From the NCBI RefSeq assembly GCF_003045775.1, contig NZ_PXNS01000003.1, forward strand, positions 1 to 64,000: a stretch of DNA of 64,000 nucleotides. The letters run 5' to 3'. This DNA comes from Halomonas litopenaei (lineage in GTDB: Bacteria > Pseudomonadota > Gammaproteobacteria > Pseudomonadales > Halomonadaceae). Positions 8,641 through 19,284 of this stretch are shown here, piece by piece; the stretch's first letter is position 1; each line of letters begins with the position of its first letter. Both the position numbers and the translations under genes were made by a program. Under the pieces are notes generated by a model that ran no database searches, was not told the origin of the DNA, and saw nothing but the letters and a program-made list of their open reading frames with translations.

Positions 8641-9417
8641 ATGGCCTACCAGCCCGTGCGCCAGCCTCGCCTGGCCGATGTGATCACCGAGCGCCTCGAG
8701 GCGCTGATTCTGGAAGGCAGCCTGACCCCCGGCCAACGCCTGCCCCCCGAACGCGAACTGGCCGAGCGCTTCGGTGTCTCGCGCCCGTCGTTGCGCGAAG
8801 CGATCCAGAAACTGGCCGCCCGCGGCCTGCTGGTCAGCCGCCAGGGCGGTGGCACCTATATCACCGAGGCCCTCAACAGCGGCTACAGCGACCCGCTGCT
8901 GGAGATGCTGTCTCGCCACGGCGAGTTCCACCTGGACCTGCTCGAATTCCGTGACGCCATGGAAGGCCTGTCAGCCTACTATGCGGCGCTACGCTCGACA
9001 CCCACCGACAGGGCGCTGTTGATTCAGCGCTTCGAAGAGCTCGAGACGTCCTTTCTCGGCGAGGATCCCCAGGGTGAGGCCAAGGCCGACGCCGCCTTCC
9101 ACCTGGCGATCGCCGAGTCCGCCCACAACGTCCTGTTGCTACACACCATTCGCGGCATCTTCCACCTGCTGGAACGCAGCATCGTCGACAATCTCGCCCA
9201 TCTGTTCGAGAAGCCGGAGGCACGCCCCCGCCTGATGCAGCAGCACCGGGCACTGCTCGACGCCATCCTCGAGGGGCGCGCCGAAGACGCCCAGGCGCTG
9301 GCCCACGAACACCTGGTCTACGTCGAAGAGGGTCTACTCGAGATGGAGCGCGCCGAGACCCGCTCGCAGCGAGCGCTGCGGCGTGCCCAGGTCATGCCGC
9401 CGCGCCGGTCGCGCTAG
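8641..9417 (+). CDS. lldR: FadR-family GntR transcriptional regulator, probable lactate-responsive repressor
   Basis: A 258-residue regulator with an N-terminal winged helix-turn-helix (ALILEGSLTPGQRLPPERELAERFGVSRPSLREAI, described in parts) and a C-terminal all-helical FCD ligand domain rich in Arg and His. It is divergent from lutABC, and two LldR-type palindromes lie in the shared intergenic region, so it very likely represses lutABC and itself until lactate binds. The ATG at 8641 has no strong Shine-Dalgarno sequence, but no better start is available. dctB begins 3 bases after its stop, so the regulator and the two-component genes probably share a transcript. Confidence 0.88.
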   Translation: MAYQPVRQPRLADVITERLEALILEGSLTPGQRLPPERELAERFGVSRPSLREAIQKLAARGLLVSRQGGGTYITEALNSGYSDPLLEMLSRHGEFHLDLLEFRDAMEGLSAYYAALRSTPTDRALLIQRFEELETSFLGEDPQGEAKADAAFHLAIAESAHNVLLLHTIRGIFHLLERSIVDNLAHLFEKPEARPRLMQQHRALLDAILEGRAEDAQALAHEHLVYVEEGLLEMERAETRSQRALRRAQVMPPRRSR

Positions 9418-9420
9418 TCG

Positions 9421-11315
9421 ATGCGACGCTGGTCACGCTGGCTGAATCGCCGCACCCTGGCGCTGGCGCTGGCGCTGGGTCTCGCCCTGGTGCTGTGGCA
9501 GAGCGCCACCCTGGCCCGTGAGCAGGCGCTGGCCTCGCTCAAGCGTGATGCCGATACCGAACTCAGGCTTTCCGCTACTGGCCTGACCGGTTACCTGTCA
9601 CGCCACGAATACCTGCCGGAACTGCTCGCCACCCGGGAAACCGTCAAGCGATACCTGAGCGCCCCGGACGGCCAGGACGTGATGCCGCTCAACCGACTGC
9701 TCAACCGTTTCCGCAGTACCACCGGCGTCTCCGACATCTACCTGCTCGACGCCGAGGGCACCACCCTGGCGGCCAGCAACTGGCACCGCCCCGACAACTT
9801 CATCGGCCAGAACTATCGTTTTCGCCCCTACTACCAGGACGCCATCGCCGGGCACTACGGCCGCTTCCACGGCCTCGGCGTGGTATCGATGGATCGCGGC
9901 TACTACTTCTCGGCACCGGTCTGGCTCGACGAGGTCAATCCCGACGCCACCCCGGCCGGGGTCATGGTGGTCAAGGTCCGCGTCGATACGCTGGAGGCGA
10001 GCTGGCAGAGTCCGGGGACCAGCCTGCTGGTGGTGGATCAGAACGGTATCGTATTCATGGCCAGCCAACCCGAGCTGCGCCTGACCTCTCTCACCCCGCT
10101 GGCGCCACCGCGCCTGGCCGAGCTGCGCGACTCGCGGCGTTACGCCGATGAAGCGCTGAAACCGAGCGGCCTCGAGGTCGTCGATCACCTCGCCAACGAC
10201 GCCAGACTGGTGGGCTTCGACAGCGGCCCGCTGGCGTCCGGGCACTACCTTCTTGGCGTCACTCGGGACTTTCCCACCCTGGGCTGGCAGATGCATATCC
10301 TCAAGCCCATGGCCCCGGTGATCGAGGCCCAGTGGCAGGCGATGCTGATGGGGGGTGGTCTATACGGCCTGCTGGCACTGGCCGGAGGCATCGGCTGGCA
10401 GCGCCACCGACTGCGCCGGGAGCGCGAAGCCTTCGCCGAGCGTGAGCGCACCACCCTGGCGCAAGCCCGCGACGAGCTCGAGCGCAACGTGGCCAGCCGG
10501 ACCCGCGATTTGCTCGCCACCAATCGCCGGCTATCCGACGAAATCGAGGAGCGCCGACGCACCGAGGTAACCCTGCGCCAGACCCGTGACGAGCTGACCC
10601 AGGCCGCCAAGCTGGCGGTGCTCGGCCAGCTCGCCGCCGGCATCAACCACGAGCTCAATCAACCACTGGCGGCCATCCGCGCCTACGCCGAGAACGCCCG
10701 GGGCTTTCTCGCCCGACAGCGCCACGACACCGTCGACGCCAACCTCGGCGAGATCATCGAACTCACCGGCCGCATGGCCGAGATCAGCGCCCAGCTACGC
10801 CAGTTCTCGCGCAAGAGCGGTGAGCCGCCAAGCCCGGTGTCGACCCGCGCCTGCCTCGACTACGCCCTGCGCCTGTTCAAGGCACGCCTCGGCGAGCAGC
10901 AGGTCGAAGTGGTGTTCGACACCCCGGAGGAAGCGCCCTGGGTACTGGCCGACCTGGTCAGACTCGAGCAGGTGCTGGTCAACCTGATCGGCAACGCCCT
11001 CCAGGCCATGGCACAGACGCCGTCACCACAGCTGATACTGGGCGTGGCCGCCGCCGATGGCTGCGTCAGGCTATGGGTCGACGACAACGGCCCCGGCGTC
11101 CCCGAGGACCAGCGCCGCCAGGTGTTCGAGCCCTTCTACACCACCAAGGCCCCCGGCGCCGGACTGGGGCTCGGGCTGTCCATCTCCGCACGGATCATCG
11201 ATGATCTCGGCGGCCGCCTGCAGGCCGGTGTCTCGCCTCTGGGCGGAGCACGCTTTACCATCGAGCTGCCCCAGGCCGAGCACGTCCTCCCGCCCCACGA
11301 TGAGAGCCACGCCAC

Positions 11316-11319
<4 letters not shown>
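9421..11319 (+). CDS. dctB: Sensor histidine kinase, DctB type
   Basis: A 632-residue membrane kinase. A transmembrane helix at about residues 12-29 is followed by a periplasmic sensing region of roughly 270 residues (the tandem PAS/Cache position of DctB), then a second helix at about 305-325 and a coiled-coil linker. The HisKA box GINHELNQPLAAIRAYAEN has the phospho-acceptor His at 410. The HATPase domain shows the N box NLIGNALQAM, the G1 box DNGPGVP and the G2 box GAGLGLGLSIS. DctB proteins sense C4-dicarboxylates or related acids and phosphorylate DctD. Its stop overlaps the dctD start (ATGA). The ligand is unproven; being co-located with lldR/lutABC suggests it may respond to lactate or a related acid. 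Confidence 0.85.
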
Positions 11320-12704
<1,385 letters not shown>

Positions 12705-13379
12705 TCGACCAGCCCCTGCAGCGCGTCCCAGGACGGCAGCCAGGGCGCCAGACTCAGGGTCACGCACAGCATCGCCAGAGAGTTGCCGGGATCGCCCCAG
12801 TCAAACGGTTTGAAGGCGGTGCCGAAGGAACGTTTCAGTCGCGCCCCGTTCAGATCCACGCTGTAGAGCTCATCGAGCAACAGATGGATGGCAAAGCCAA
12901 AGGTCAGGGCGCCGCCGTGGGCCCAGGCCATGGCGTCCGGTGGTGCGAACAGATGGTGGCTGAGCGCCGCGGTCGCCAGGCCGCACATGGCCGCGGCCAG
13001 TAGCGAGTGCCAGAGCCCCCGGTGGACGGTGAAGCGGGCGAAGATCGCGCCGGCCACATAGCGCACCGCCAGATAGATGGCGCCGCACACCAACAGCAAG
13101 GTGCCGTCGGAGAACCGCTCCTGCAGCATCACCGCGCCGGCCACCACCGCTGGCACCGCCATCAGATTGAAGATCAGTCGGATCGCCTTGGAGCTGTCGG
13201 AGTCGATATCGGGGAGGATGCCGCCCAGGGTCGTCAGCGCCAGCATCGGCAGGCTGTCGAGCGCCGACCACAGCCCCGCCTGCCAGCCGCCATGGGCCAG
13301 CACCGCGCCGCCGGCGGCGGCCACGCTGAGGTGGGTGCGGAAGTTGGCCATGCCGGGCGGGCTCCTCAAAAGGCATATA

Positions 13380-13395
13380 CTGGATAAATGACCAG
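13380..13395. promoter_or_regulatory. LexA-like operator
   Basis: CTGG-N8-CCAG (CTGGATAAATGACCAG) has the exact 4-8-4 layout of the gammaproteobacterial LexA box CTGT-N8-ACAG, but with symmetrical G/C substitutions at the inner position. It sits just upstream of the ydjM-like gene, a known SOS gene in E. coli. ATACTGGATAAA recurs at 13437-13448, though that copy runs into the yrdA terminator. Confidence 0.45.
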
Positions 13396-13445
13396 ATTAT
13401 CGCCCGGCAGTTCAATAGAAACAATTGGTTGGAAACATACTGGAT

Positions 13446-13480
13446 AAAAAAACACGGACCTGCGCGGGCAGATCCGTGTT
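13446..13480 (-). terminator. Terminator of the carbonic anhydrase gene
   Basis: On the minus strand a hairpin with AACACGGA/TCCGTGTT outer arms (13451-13458 and 13473-13480) is followed by a run of seven T. It lies 22 bp past the yrdA-like stop codon. Confidence 0.8.
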
Positions 13481-13502
13481 CTTCACCACTGTGGCTCTGT
13501 CG

Positions 13503-14090
13503 TCAGCTCTGGGCCGAGGCCAGGTACTGATCCTTGAGCTTGACGTAGTTGCCTGCGGTGTAGGGGAAGAAGGCGCGCTCAGAATCCTTCAGCGGGCGCA
13601 GCGCCTTGGCCGGGTTGCCGGCGTAGACGTGGCCGCTTTCCAGGCGCTTGCCGGGGGGCACCACCGCACCGGCGGCGATGATCACCTCGTCCTCGACCAC
13701 TGCCCCGTCCATGACGATGGCGCCCATGCCGACCAGGATCCGGTTGCCCAGGGTACAGCCATGCAGCACCGCCTTGTGGCCGATGGTGACTTCATCGCCG
13801 ATGGTCAGCGGCCAGCCGCCTTGATTGAAGTCGCTGGCGTGGGTGATGTGCAGCACGCTGCCGTCCTGCACGCTGGTGCGCGAGCCGATGCGAATCCGGT
13901 GCATGTCACCGCGAATCACCGCCATCGGCCACACCGAACAGTCGTCTCCCAACTCCACGTCACCCAATACCATGCACTGGGGGTCGATATAGACCCGCGC
14001 GCCCAGCCTGGGGCTTACACCCTGCCAGGAACGGATCACCGGATACCCCGGCGTACCATCGTGCGCTTCCGTTGCCACCCTGTCTGCCAT
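13503..14090 (-). CDS. yrdA: Gamma carbonic anhydrase family protein
   Basis: A 195-residue left-handed beta-helix protein of hexapeptide repeats (for example VYIDPQCMVLGDVELGDDCSVW and IGDEVTIGHKAVLHGCTLGN, shown in parts). The conserved metal-ligand His residues lie in VLHITHASD and TIGHKAVLHG. YrdA-type members form trimers; many have weak or no carbonic anhydrase activity. The start at 14090 has AGGAGA at good spacing. It lies 41 bp downstream of the NSS symporter gene on the same strand, so the two may be co-transcribed. Confidence 0.88.
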   Translation of the reverse strand: MADRVATEAHDGTPGYPVIRSWQGVSPRLGARVYIDPQCMVLGDVELGDDCSVWPMAVIRGDMHRIRIGSRTSVQDGSVLHITHASDFNQGGWPLTIGDEVTIGHKAVLHGCTLGNRILVGMGAIVMDGAVVEDEVIIAAGAVVPPGKRLESGHVYAGNPAKALRPLKDSERAFFPYTAGNYVKLKDQYLASAQS

Positions 14091-14131
14091 CGCTGTCTCT
14101 CCTGAAGGTTGTGCGCCGGTCGGTCGCGGCA

Positions 14132-15472
14132 CTACAGCAGACCGCTGAACAGCACCACCAGTACCAGCGGAATCGACACCCAGCGTACCACGGCGCGCCA
14201 CACGCGAAAGCCATTGGGCCCCGCATCCAGCGCCCGCAGCGCTTCCTGCTCAGGCATCACCCAGGCGGCAAAGATGGCGATCAACAGACCGCCTAGCGGC
14301 AGGAAGATCTCCGGCGGAATGGTGCTGACCACGCCGAAGAAGTTCATCTCCCCGATCAGGTGGACGTCGCTCAGACTCGAGAACGACAGCACGCACAACA
14401 GCCCCACCAGCCATACGCACAGGCCCACCGCCAGGGCGGCCATGCGCCGCGACAGCCCCCAGCCCACCAGGGTCGAGACCATCGGCTCGGCCAGGTTGAT
14501 CGATGAAGTCCAGGTCGCCAGCAGCAGCAGCAGGAAGAAAAGTCCCAGCCAGAAGGGACCACCGGGCAGCTCGGCGAAGGCCACCGGCAGGGTCACGAAT
14601 ACCAGTCCTGGGCCCTCCCCCGGATCCATGCCCTGGGTGAACACCACCGAGAAGATCGCAATACCGGCCAGCAGCGCCACCAGCACATCAAGCACCGCCA
14701 CCGCGCCGGCGGCGCCAGGCAGGCTCTGGTGGTCGGGCATATAGGCGCCGTAGGCCATCAGCGCGCAGGCCCCCACCGCCAGGGTGAAGAAGGCATGCCC
14801 CATGGCGTGCACCAGCACCATCGGCGTCAGCGCCGAGAAGTCCGGGGTGAACAGCCAGGCCATGGCCGGACCGAAGCCGTCCATGGTCACGGCGTGACCG
14901 GCCAGTACGATCAGCAGCAGGTAGAGCGCCGGCATCAATAGATTGTTGAGGCGCTCCAGGCCCTTGGCCACGCCGGCGGCGACCACCACCATGGTCATCA
15001 CCAGAAACAGCGTATGGTTGAGCGTCATCCGCAGCGGGTCAGCCAGGAAGGCGTCGAAGCCTGCGCCGATTTGCGGCGCACTCTGGCCTGCGAAGCCTCC
15101 GCTGAAGGCCTTGACCATAAAGTCGATGGACCAGCCGGACACCACCGAGTAAAACGACAGGATGCAGAACACCGTGAAGGCGCCGAACAGCCCCAGCCAC
15201 TTCCAGTGGCTCGAGGTGCCGCGTTGACGCGCCAGCTCAGCGAGCGACTGCATCGGGCTGCGCCGACCGGCCCGGCCGATCATGATCTCTGCCATCATCA
15301 CCGGCAGGCCCAGCACCACCACGAAGCCTACATAGAGCAGCAGGAAGGCGGCGCCCCCGTTCTCCCCGGTGATGTAGGGGAAGCGCCAGATGTTGCCAAG
15401 ACCGACGGCGGCCCCGGTCACGGCCAGGATAAAGGCGCGGCGCGAACTCCAGCGTTCCAGCGTTTGGTTCAT
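14132..15472 (-). CDS. Sodium:neurotransmitter symporter family (NSS/SNF) transporter
   Basis: A 446-residue LeuT-fold transporter. The N-terminus has the family signature with the Na+/substrate-binding unwound helix (AVTGAAVGLGNIWRFPY) followed by GGAAFLLLY, and about 11-12 hydrophobic helices follow. NSS proteins in bacteria import amino acids or compatible solutes with sodium, which suits a marine or halophilic organism. The substrate cannot be read from sequence. It is read leftwards and divergent from prlC. Confidence 0.9.
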   Translation of the reverse strand: MNQTLERWSSRRAFILAVTGAAVGLGNIWRFPYITGENGGAAFLLLYVGFVVVLGLPVMMAEIMIGRAGRRSPMQSLAELARQRGTSSHWKWLGLFGAFTVFCILSFYSVVSGWSIDFMVKAFSGGFAGQSAPQIGAGFDAFLADPLRMTLNHTLFLVMTMVVVAAGVAKGLERLNNLLMPALYLLLIVLAGHAVTMDGFGPAMAWLFTPDFSALTPMVLVHAMGHAFFTLAVGACALMAYGAYMPDHQSLPGAAGAVAVLDVLVALLAGIAIFSVVFTQGMDPGEGPGLVFVTLPVAFAELPGGPFWLGLFFLLLLLATWTSSINLAEPMVSTLVGWGLSRRMAALAVGLCVWLVGLLCVLSFSSLSDVHLIGEMNFFGVVSTIPPEIFLPLGGLLIAIFAAWVMPEQEALRALDAGPNGFRVWRAVVRWVSIPLVLVVLFSGLL

Positions 15473-15583
15473 GGTCTTTCGGTGTCCAGATCGAGAAAAA
15501 CGAAGGCCGCAAGACTAGCACATTGAAACCGCCGGCAGTCGCCCGCATTTACTGAACCATTGTCGAATTCCCGAGAGGTGCCC

Positions 15584-17632
15584 ATGTCCCGCAATCCGCT
15601 GCTAGAACGCCACACCCTGCCGCCCTTCGGCGAGATTCGCCCGGAGCACGTCGCCCCTGCGGTGGACACGCTGCTCGAGGAGCTGCGCGAAGGCGTCGAG
15701 AAGCTGGTGGCCGAAGCCGAGCGCGACACCCCCAGCTGGGACAGCCTGGCGGCGCCGCTGGAAGAGATGAGCGATCGCCTGGCCCAGGCCTGGTCGCCGG
15801 TATCGCACCTCAACTCGACCATGAGCACACCGGAGCTGCGCGAGGCCCACGACGGCTGCCTCGAGAAGCTCTCCGCCTACAGCACCTGGATCGGCCAGCA
15901 CGAAGGCCTGTTCCGCGCCTGGCAGGCGCTCAAGGACAGCCCGGCCTTCGCCGAGCTCGACGAGGCTCGCCAGCGCTCGGTGGACAACGCCCTGCGTGAC
16001 TTCCGCCTGGCCGGCGTCGACCTGCCGGCAGACAAGAAACAGCGCTCGGCGGAAATCCGCACGCGCCTGTCGAGTCTGTCGAGCACCTTCTCCAACCAAC
16101 TGCTGGACGCGACCCAGGCCTGGGCGCTGGAACTCGACGATGACAGTCGTCTGGCCGGCCTGCCCCAGAGCGCCCTGGACACCCTGGCGGCCAACGCCGA
16201 GGCCAAGGGCAACAAGGGCTATCGCATCACCCTGGACTTCCCCAGCTTCTTCCCGGTGCTGAGCTACGCCGAAGACCGCGAGCTGCGCCGTGAGGTCTAC
16301 ACCGCCTTCGTCACCCGGGCCTCCGAGAAGGGCCCCAACGCAGGCGAGTACGACAACGCCCCGATCATGGAAGAGACCCTGGCGCTGCGCCGCGAGATGG
16401 CCGAGCTGCTGGGCTTCTCCAGCTACGCCGACTACTCGCTGGCGACCAAGATGGCCGACAGCCCCAGCGAGGTCATCGGCTTCCTCGACGACCTGGCCAG
16501 ACGGGCCCTGCCCCAGGGCCAACAGGAATTCAGCGAGCTCGAGGCCTTTGCCCGTGACGAGCTGGGGCTCGAGGAACTCGCCCCCTGGGATGTGGGCTAC
16601 GCCAGCGAGAAACTGCGCGAGGCCCGCTACGCCATCTCCCAGGAGCAGCTGCGCCCCTACTTCCCTGCGCCCAAGGCGGTCGCCGGGCTGTTCAGCGTGG
16701 TCGAGCGCCTCTACGGCGTGCAGGTCGAGCAGGATCCCGACGCCCCCAGCTACCACGAGGACGTCAGCTTCTACCGGGTGCTCGAGAACGGCCAGCCCAT
16801 CGCCGGCTTCTATCTCGATCTCTACGCCCGGGAAGGCAAGCGCGGCGGCGCCTGGATGGACGAGTGCCGGGTGCGTCGTCGTCATGGCGTCGAGCTGCAG
16901 CTGCCGGTGGCCTACCTGACCTGCAACTTCACCCGCCCGGTGGGCGACAAGCCGGCGCTGTTGACCCACGACGAGGTCACCACCCTGTTCCACGAGTTTG
17001 GCCACGGCCTGCACCATATGCTCACCCGCCAGGAGGTGGCCGACGTCTCGGGCATCAACGGGGTGGCCTGGGACGCGGTGGAGCTGCCGAGCCAGTTCAT
17101 GGAGAACTTCTGCTGGGAGCGTGAAGGGCTGGATCTGATCTCCGGCCACGTCGACACCGGCGAGCCACTGCCCGACGAGCTGTTCGACAAGCTCACTGCG
17201 GCCAAGAACTTCCAGTCCGCCATGGGCATGCTGCGCCAGGTCGAGCTGTCGCTGTTCGACTTCCGCCTGCACCTGGAGCCGGCCGCGCCGTCTGCCGCCG
17301 ACATCCAGGCGCTGCTGGACGATGTCCGCGCCAAGGTCTCGGTGGTACCGCGGGTCGAATTCAACCGCTTCCAGAACAGCTTCGGCCACATCTTCGCCGG
17401 CGGCTATGCGGCGGGCTACTACAGCTACAAGTGGGCCGAGGTGCTGTCCGCCGACGCCTGGAGTGCCTTCGAGGAGGCCGGCACCTTCGACGCCGAGACC
17501 GGCGCTCGCTTCCGCCGCGAGATCCTCGAGCAAGGCGGTGCCAGGGATGCCGCCGAACTGTTCAAGGCCTTCCGCGGCCGCGAGCCGAGCATCGAACCGC
17601 TGCTGCGCCACAGCGGCATCCGCGCCGCCTGA
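15584..17632 (+). CDS. prlC: Oligopeptidase A (M3 family zinc metallopeptidase)
   Basis: A 682-residue cytoplasmic oligopeptidase, matching the usual 680-residue length. The zinc site is H470-E-F-G-H474 in TLFHEFGHGLHHML, with the third ligand Glu in the following helix (SQFMENFCWE). It degrades short peptides, including cleaved signal peptides. The start at 15584 (MSRNPLLERHTLPPFGEIRPEH, given in part) has GAGAGG upstream, and the N-terminus matches E. coli PrlC. yheV follows after 60 bp with a hairpin in between. Confidence 0.96.
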   Translation: MSRNPLLERHTLPPFGEIRPEHVAPAVDTLLEELREGVEKLVAEAERDTPSWDSLAAPLEEMSDRLAQAWSPVSHLNSTMSTPELREAHDGCLEKLSAYSTWIGQHEGLFRAWQALKDSPAFAELDEARQRSVDNALRDFRLAGVDLPADKKQRSAEIRTRLSSLSSTFSNQLLDATQAWALELDDDSRLAGLPQSALDTLAANAEAKGNKGYRITLDFPSFFPVLSYAEDRELRREVYTAFVTRASEKGPNAGEYDNAPIMEETLALRREMAELLGFSSYADYSLATKMADSPSEVIGFLDDLARRALPQGQQEFSELEAFARDELGLEELAPWDVGYASEKLREARYAISQEQLRPYFPAPKAVAGLFSVVERLYGVQVEQDPDAPSYHEDVSFYRVLENGQPIAGFYLDLYAREGKRGGAWMDECRVRRRHGVELQLPVAYLTCNFTRPVGDKPALLTHDEVTTLFHEFGHGLHHMLTRQEVADVSGINGVAWDAVELPSQFMENFCWEREGLDLISGHVDTGEPLPDELFDKLTAAKNFQSAMGMLRQVELSLFDFRLHLEPAAPSAADIQALLDDVRAKVSVVPRVEFNRFQNSFGHIFAGGYAAGYYSYKWAEVLSADAWSAFEEAGTFDAETGARFRREILEQGGARDAAELFKAFRGREPSIEPLLRHSGIRAA

Positions 17633-17647
17633 CCATCCGTCTCGTCG

Positions 17648-17672
17648 ACGCCCCCGCCGCCAGCGGGGGCGT
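17648..17672 (+). terminator. GC-rich intergenic hairpin between prlC and yheV
   Basis: A perfect 10-bp stem ACGCCCCCGC/GCGGGGGCGT with a 5-base loop, followed only by TGCCATTT. It is a weak terminator or an mRNA 3'-end stabiliser; partial read-through into yheV is likely. Confidence 0.5.
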
Positions 17673-17692
17673 TGCCATTTGTGGAGACCGAC

Positions 17693-17941
17693 ATGACCGT
17701 CAAGAAACGCTTTATCGCCGGCGTCGTCTGCCCCCGCTGCGCCGCCATGGACCGTATCCGCGCCTGGGAGCAGAACGGCGTGCGCTACCGTGAGTGCGTC
17801 AGCTGCGACTTCTTCGAACAGCTACCGATCGAGGACGACGTGGTCGAGGAGCTCGCCACCCGGGTCAACCAGGACTCCGAAGCCCCCGCCACTGAAGAGA
17901 TCCAGCCGGTTCGCATTCTCGACCCCGGCAAACGCCACTGA
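17693..17941 (+). CDS. yheV: YheV family putative metal-binding protein
   Basis: An 82-residue protein with a zinc-ribbon pattern, CPRC at residues 13-16 and CVSC at residues 35-38, plus the family opening KKRFIAGVVCPRC. The C-terminal third is acidic and probably disordered. YheV-type proteins (DUF2387) have no established function. The start at 17693 has GGAGA 7-8 bases upstream. It probably shares prlC's transcript, minus any termination at the hairpin between them. Confidence 0.88.
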   Translation: MTVKKRFIAGVVCPRCAAMDRIRAWEQNGVRYRECVSCDFFEQLPIEDDVVEELATRVNQDSEAPATEEIQPVRILDPGKRH

Positions 17942-17967
17942 TTCAGCGCGCGACGCTTTCGCGCTCA

Positions 17968-17993
17968 AGGGTGTGCGGATATCCGCACACCCT
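17968..17993. promoter_or_regulatory. 26-bp perfect palindrome, candidate DctD upstream activating site 1
   Basis: A 26-bp perfect inverted repeat without a loop; its core is GTGTGCGGATATCCGCACAC. It lies about 120 bp upstream of a -24/-12 promoter in front of the TAXI-TRAP genes. The missing loop and T-run argue against a terminator. A related dyad lies 33 bp downstream. Confidence 0.6.
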
Positions 17994-18006
17994 AATTCGG
18001 CAAACG

Positions 18007-18020
18007 TGCGAAACTTCGGA
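18007..18020. promoter_or_regulatory. Candidate DctD upstream activating site 2 (weak)
   Basis: TGCGAAACTTCGGA repeats the TGCG-N6-CGCA layout of the upstream palindrome with two mismatches in the right arm. Its centre is 33 bp, about three helical turns, from that of site 1, as is typical for tandem activator sites. Confidence 0.4.
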
Positions 18021-18099
18021 CAAAGACCTTGTCGACATTTTCGACCAATGTCTAAAGCCTCTTTAATAACCAACTGATTTACAGATAAATCCTTGGGTC

Positions 18100-18114
18100 G
18101 GGCACACCCCTTGC
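18100..18114 (+). promoter_or_regulatory. Sigma-54 (-24/-12) promoter for the TAXI-TRAP operon
   Basis: GGGCACACCCCTTGC keeps the invariant GG (18101-18102) and GC (18113-18114) at the required spacing and matches TGGCAC-N5-TTGC closely. Transcription would start near 18126, about 93 bp before the TAXI protein gene. An IHF-like AT-rich stretch (18068-18080) lies between it and the upstream dyads. Confidence 0.72.
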
Positions 18115-18218
18115 GATACCTCTTGCGTTGACCGACGTCCGGTCAGGCTCGGTCTTGGCGTCTAGGCTTGAGACCGCAGCACGATAACCACAACGTCCAT
18201 CGCATTGGGAGACATTGC

Positions 18219-19211
18219 ATGAGCACCTCTACCCGGCTCCTCACCGGCGTCCTCGCCACCACCTTCGCCGGCACCCTGCTGGTGTCCGCTGCCGCCCAGG
18301 CAGACCGTGAAGACTGGCCCGAAAGCTTCACCGTGGGCACCGCGAGCCAGGGCGGCACCTACTTCGTCTACGGCTCCGGCTGGGCCAACCTGGTCGCCGA
18401 CCAGCTCGGTCTGTCCGGCGGCGGCGAAGTCACCGGTGGCCCGACCCAGAACCTGGCGCTGGTGCACGGCGGCGACGTGGCCTTCGGCCTGACCACCATG
18501 GGTCCCGCCTCCGACGCGGTGAACGGCAAGAGCCCGCTGGCCCCCGGCGTGAAGATGGACAACGTCTGCGCCATGTTCCCGATGTACGAGACCCCGTTCT
18601 CCATCACCGCCCTGTCCGACAGCGGCATCACCTCGATCTCCGAGATTCCCGACGGCGCTCGTATCGGCTTCGGCCCGGCAGCCTCCACCTCCGACACCTA
18701 CTTCCCGGCCATCCTCGAAGAGCTGGGCGTCAACTTCGATCGCCGCAACGGTGGCTGGTCTGACCTCGGCGGGCAGTTGCAGGACGGCCTGCTCGACGTG
18801 ATCGCCTTCGCCGCCGGCATTCCGATCCCCGCGGTCAGCCAGCTCGAGGTGCAGACCGACGTCAACATCGTCGAATTCACCGAGGAAGAGCAGCAGCAGG
18901 TCCTCGACAAGTTCCCGGTCTCGGCCTTCCAGATCCCGGCCAGCACCTACACCACCCTCGAGGAAGACGCCCGTGCGGTGTCCATGTGGAACTTCGCCAT
19001 CGCCGGCTGCGATCTGCCCGAGGACTTCGTCTACGAGGTCACCAAGCTGACCATGGAAAACAACGACAAGATGCTCGACGTGCACCGCAGTGCCGCGACC
19101 ACCATTCCCGAGAACATTCAGTACAACACCGTGCTGCCGTTCCACCCCGGCGCCGCGCGCTGGTACGAGGAAAACGGCTACGAGATCGATCCGTCCATGA
19201 TCAAGCAGTAA
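18219..19211 (+). CDS. TAXI family TRAP transporter solute-binding protein
   Basis: A 330-residue periplasmic binding protein with a signal peptide (cleavage after about residue 27, AAAQA). The mature protein begins with the TAXI-family FTVGTASQGGTYFVYGSGWA segment. TAXI-TRAP systems import dicarboxylates, glutamate or other organic acids, using sodium in marine bacteria. The start at 18219 (MSTSTRLL) has GGGAGA upstream. It is the first gene of an operon with the fused permease; a strong intercistronic hairpin follows it. Expression probably depends on sigma-54 and, by inference, DctD. Confidence 0.92.
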   Translation: MSTSTRLLTGVLATTFAGTLLVSAAAQADREDWPESFTVGTASQGGTYFVYGSGWANLVADQLGLSGGGEVTGGPTQNLALVHGGDVAFGLTTMGPASDAVNGKSPLAPGVKMDNVCAMFPMYETPFSITALSDSGITSISEIPDGARIGFGPAASTSDTYFPAILEELGVNFDRRNGGWSDLGGQLQDGLLDVIAFAAGIPIPAVSQLEVQTDVNIVEFTEEEQQQVLDKFPVSAFQIPASTYTTLEEDARAVSMWNFAIAGCDLPEDFVYEVTKLTMENNDKMLDVHRSAATTIPENIQYNTVLPFHPGAARWYEENGYEIDPSMIKQ

Positions 19212-19220
19212 TCAGGATCC

Positions 19221-19247
19221 CCCGCCCGCGGCCAGTCCGCGGGCGGG
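19221..19247 (+). terminator. Intercistronic hairpin after the TAXI protein gene
   Basis: A perfect 11-bp GC stem (CCCGCCCGCGG/CCGCGGGCGGG) with a 5-base loop and no T-run. This is more consistent with 3'-end protection of the binding-protein mRNA than with full termination, giving more binding protein than permease. Confidence 0.6.
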
Positions 19248-19284
19248 CACCCGGCCGGTCGTCCGTTTCTCAAGGTATCGCTCC

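Noticed and set aside
13437..13452. Second LexA box upstream of the ydjM-like gene
   Set aside because: CTGGATAAAAAA lacks the right half-site and is explained by the T-run of the yrdA terminator.
15602..17611. 669-codon open frame antisense to prlC
   Set aside because: Shadow of a well-identified gene; no ribosome-binding site or recognisable domain.
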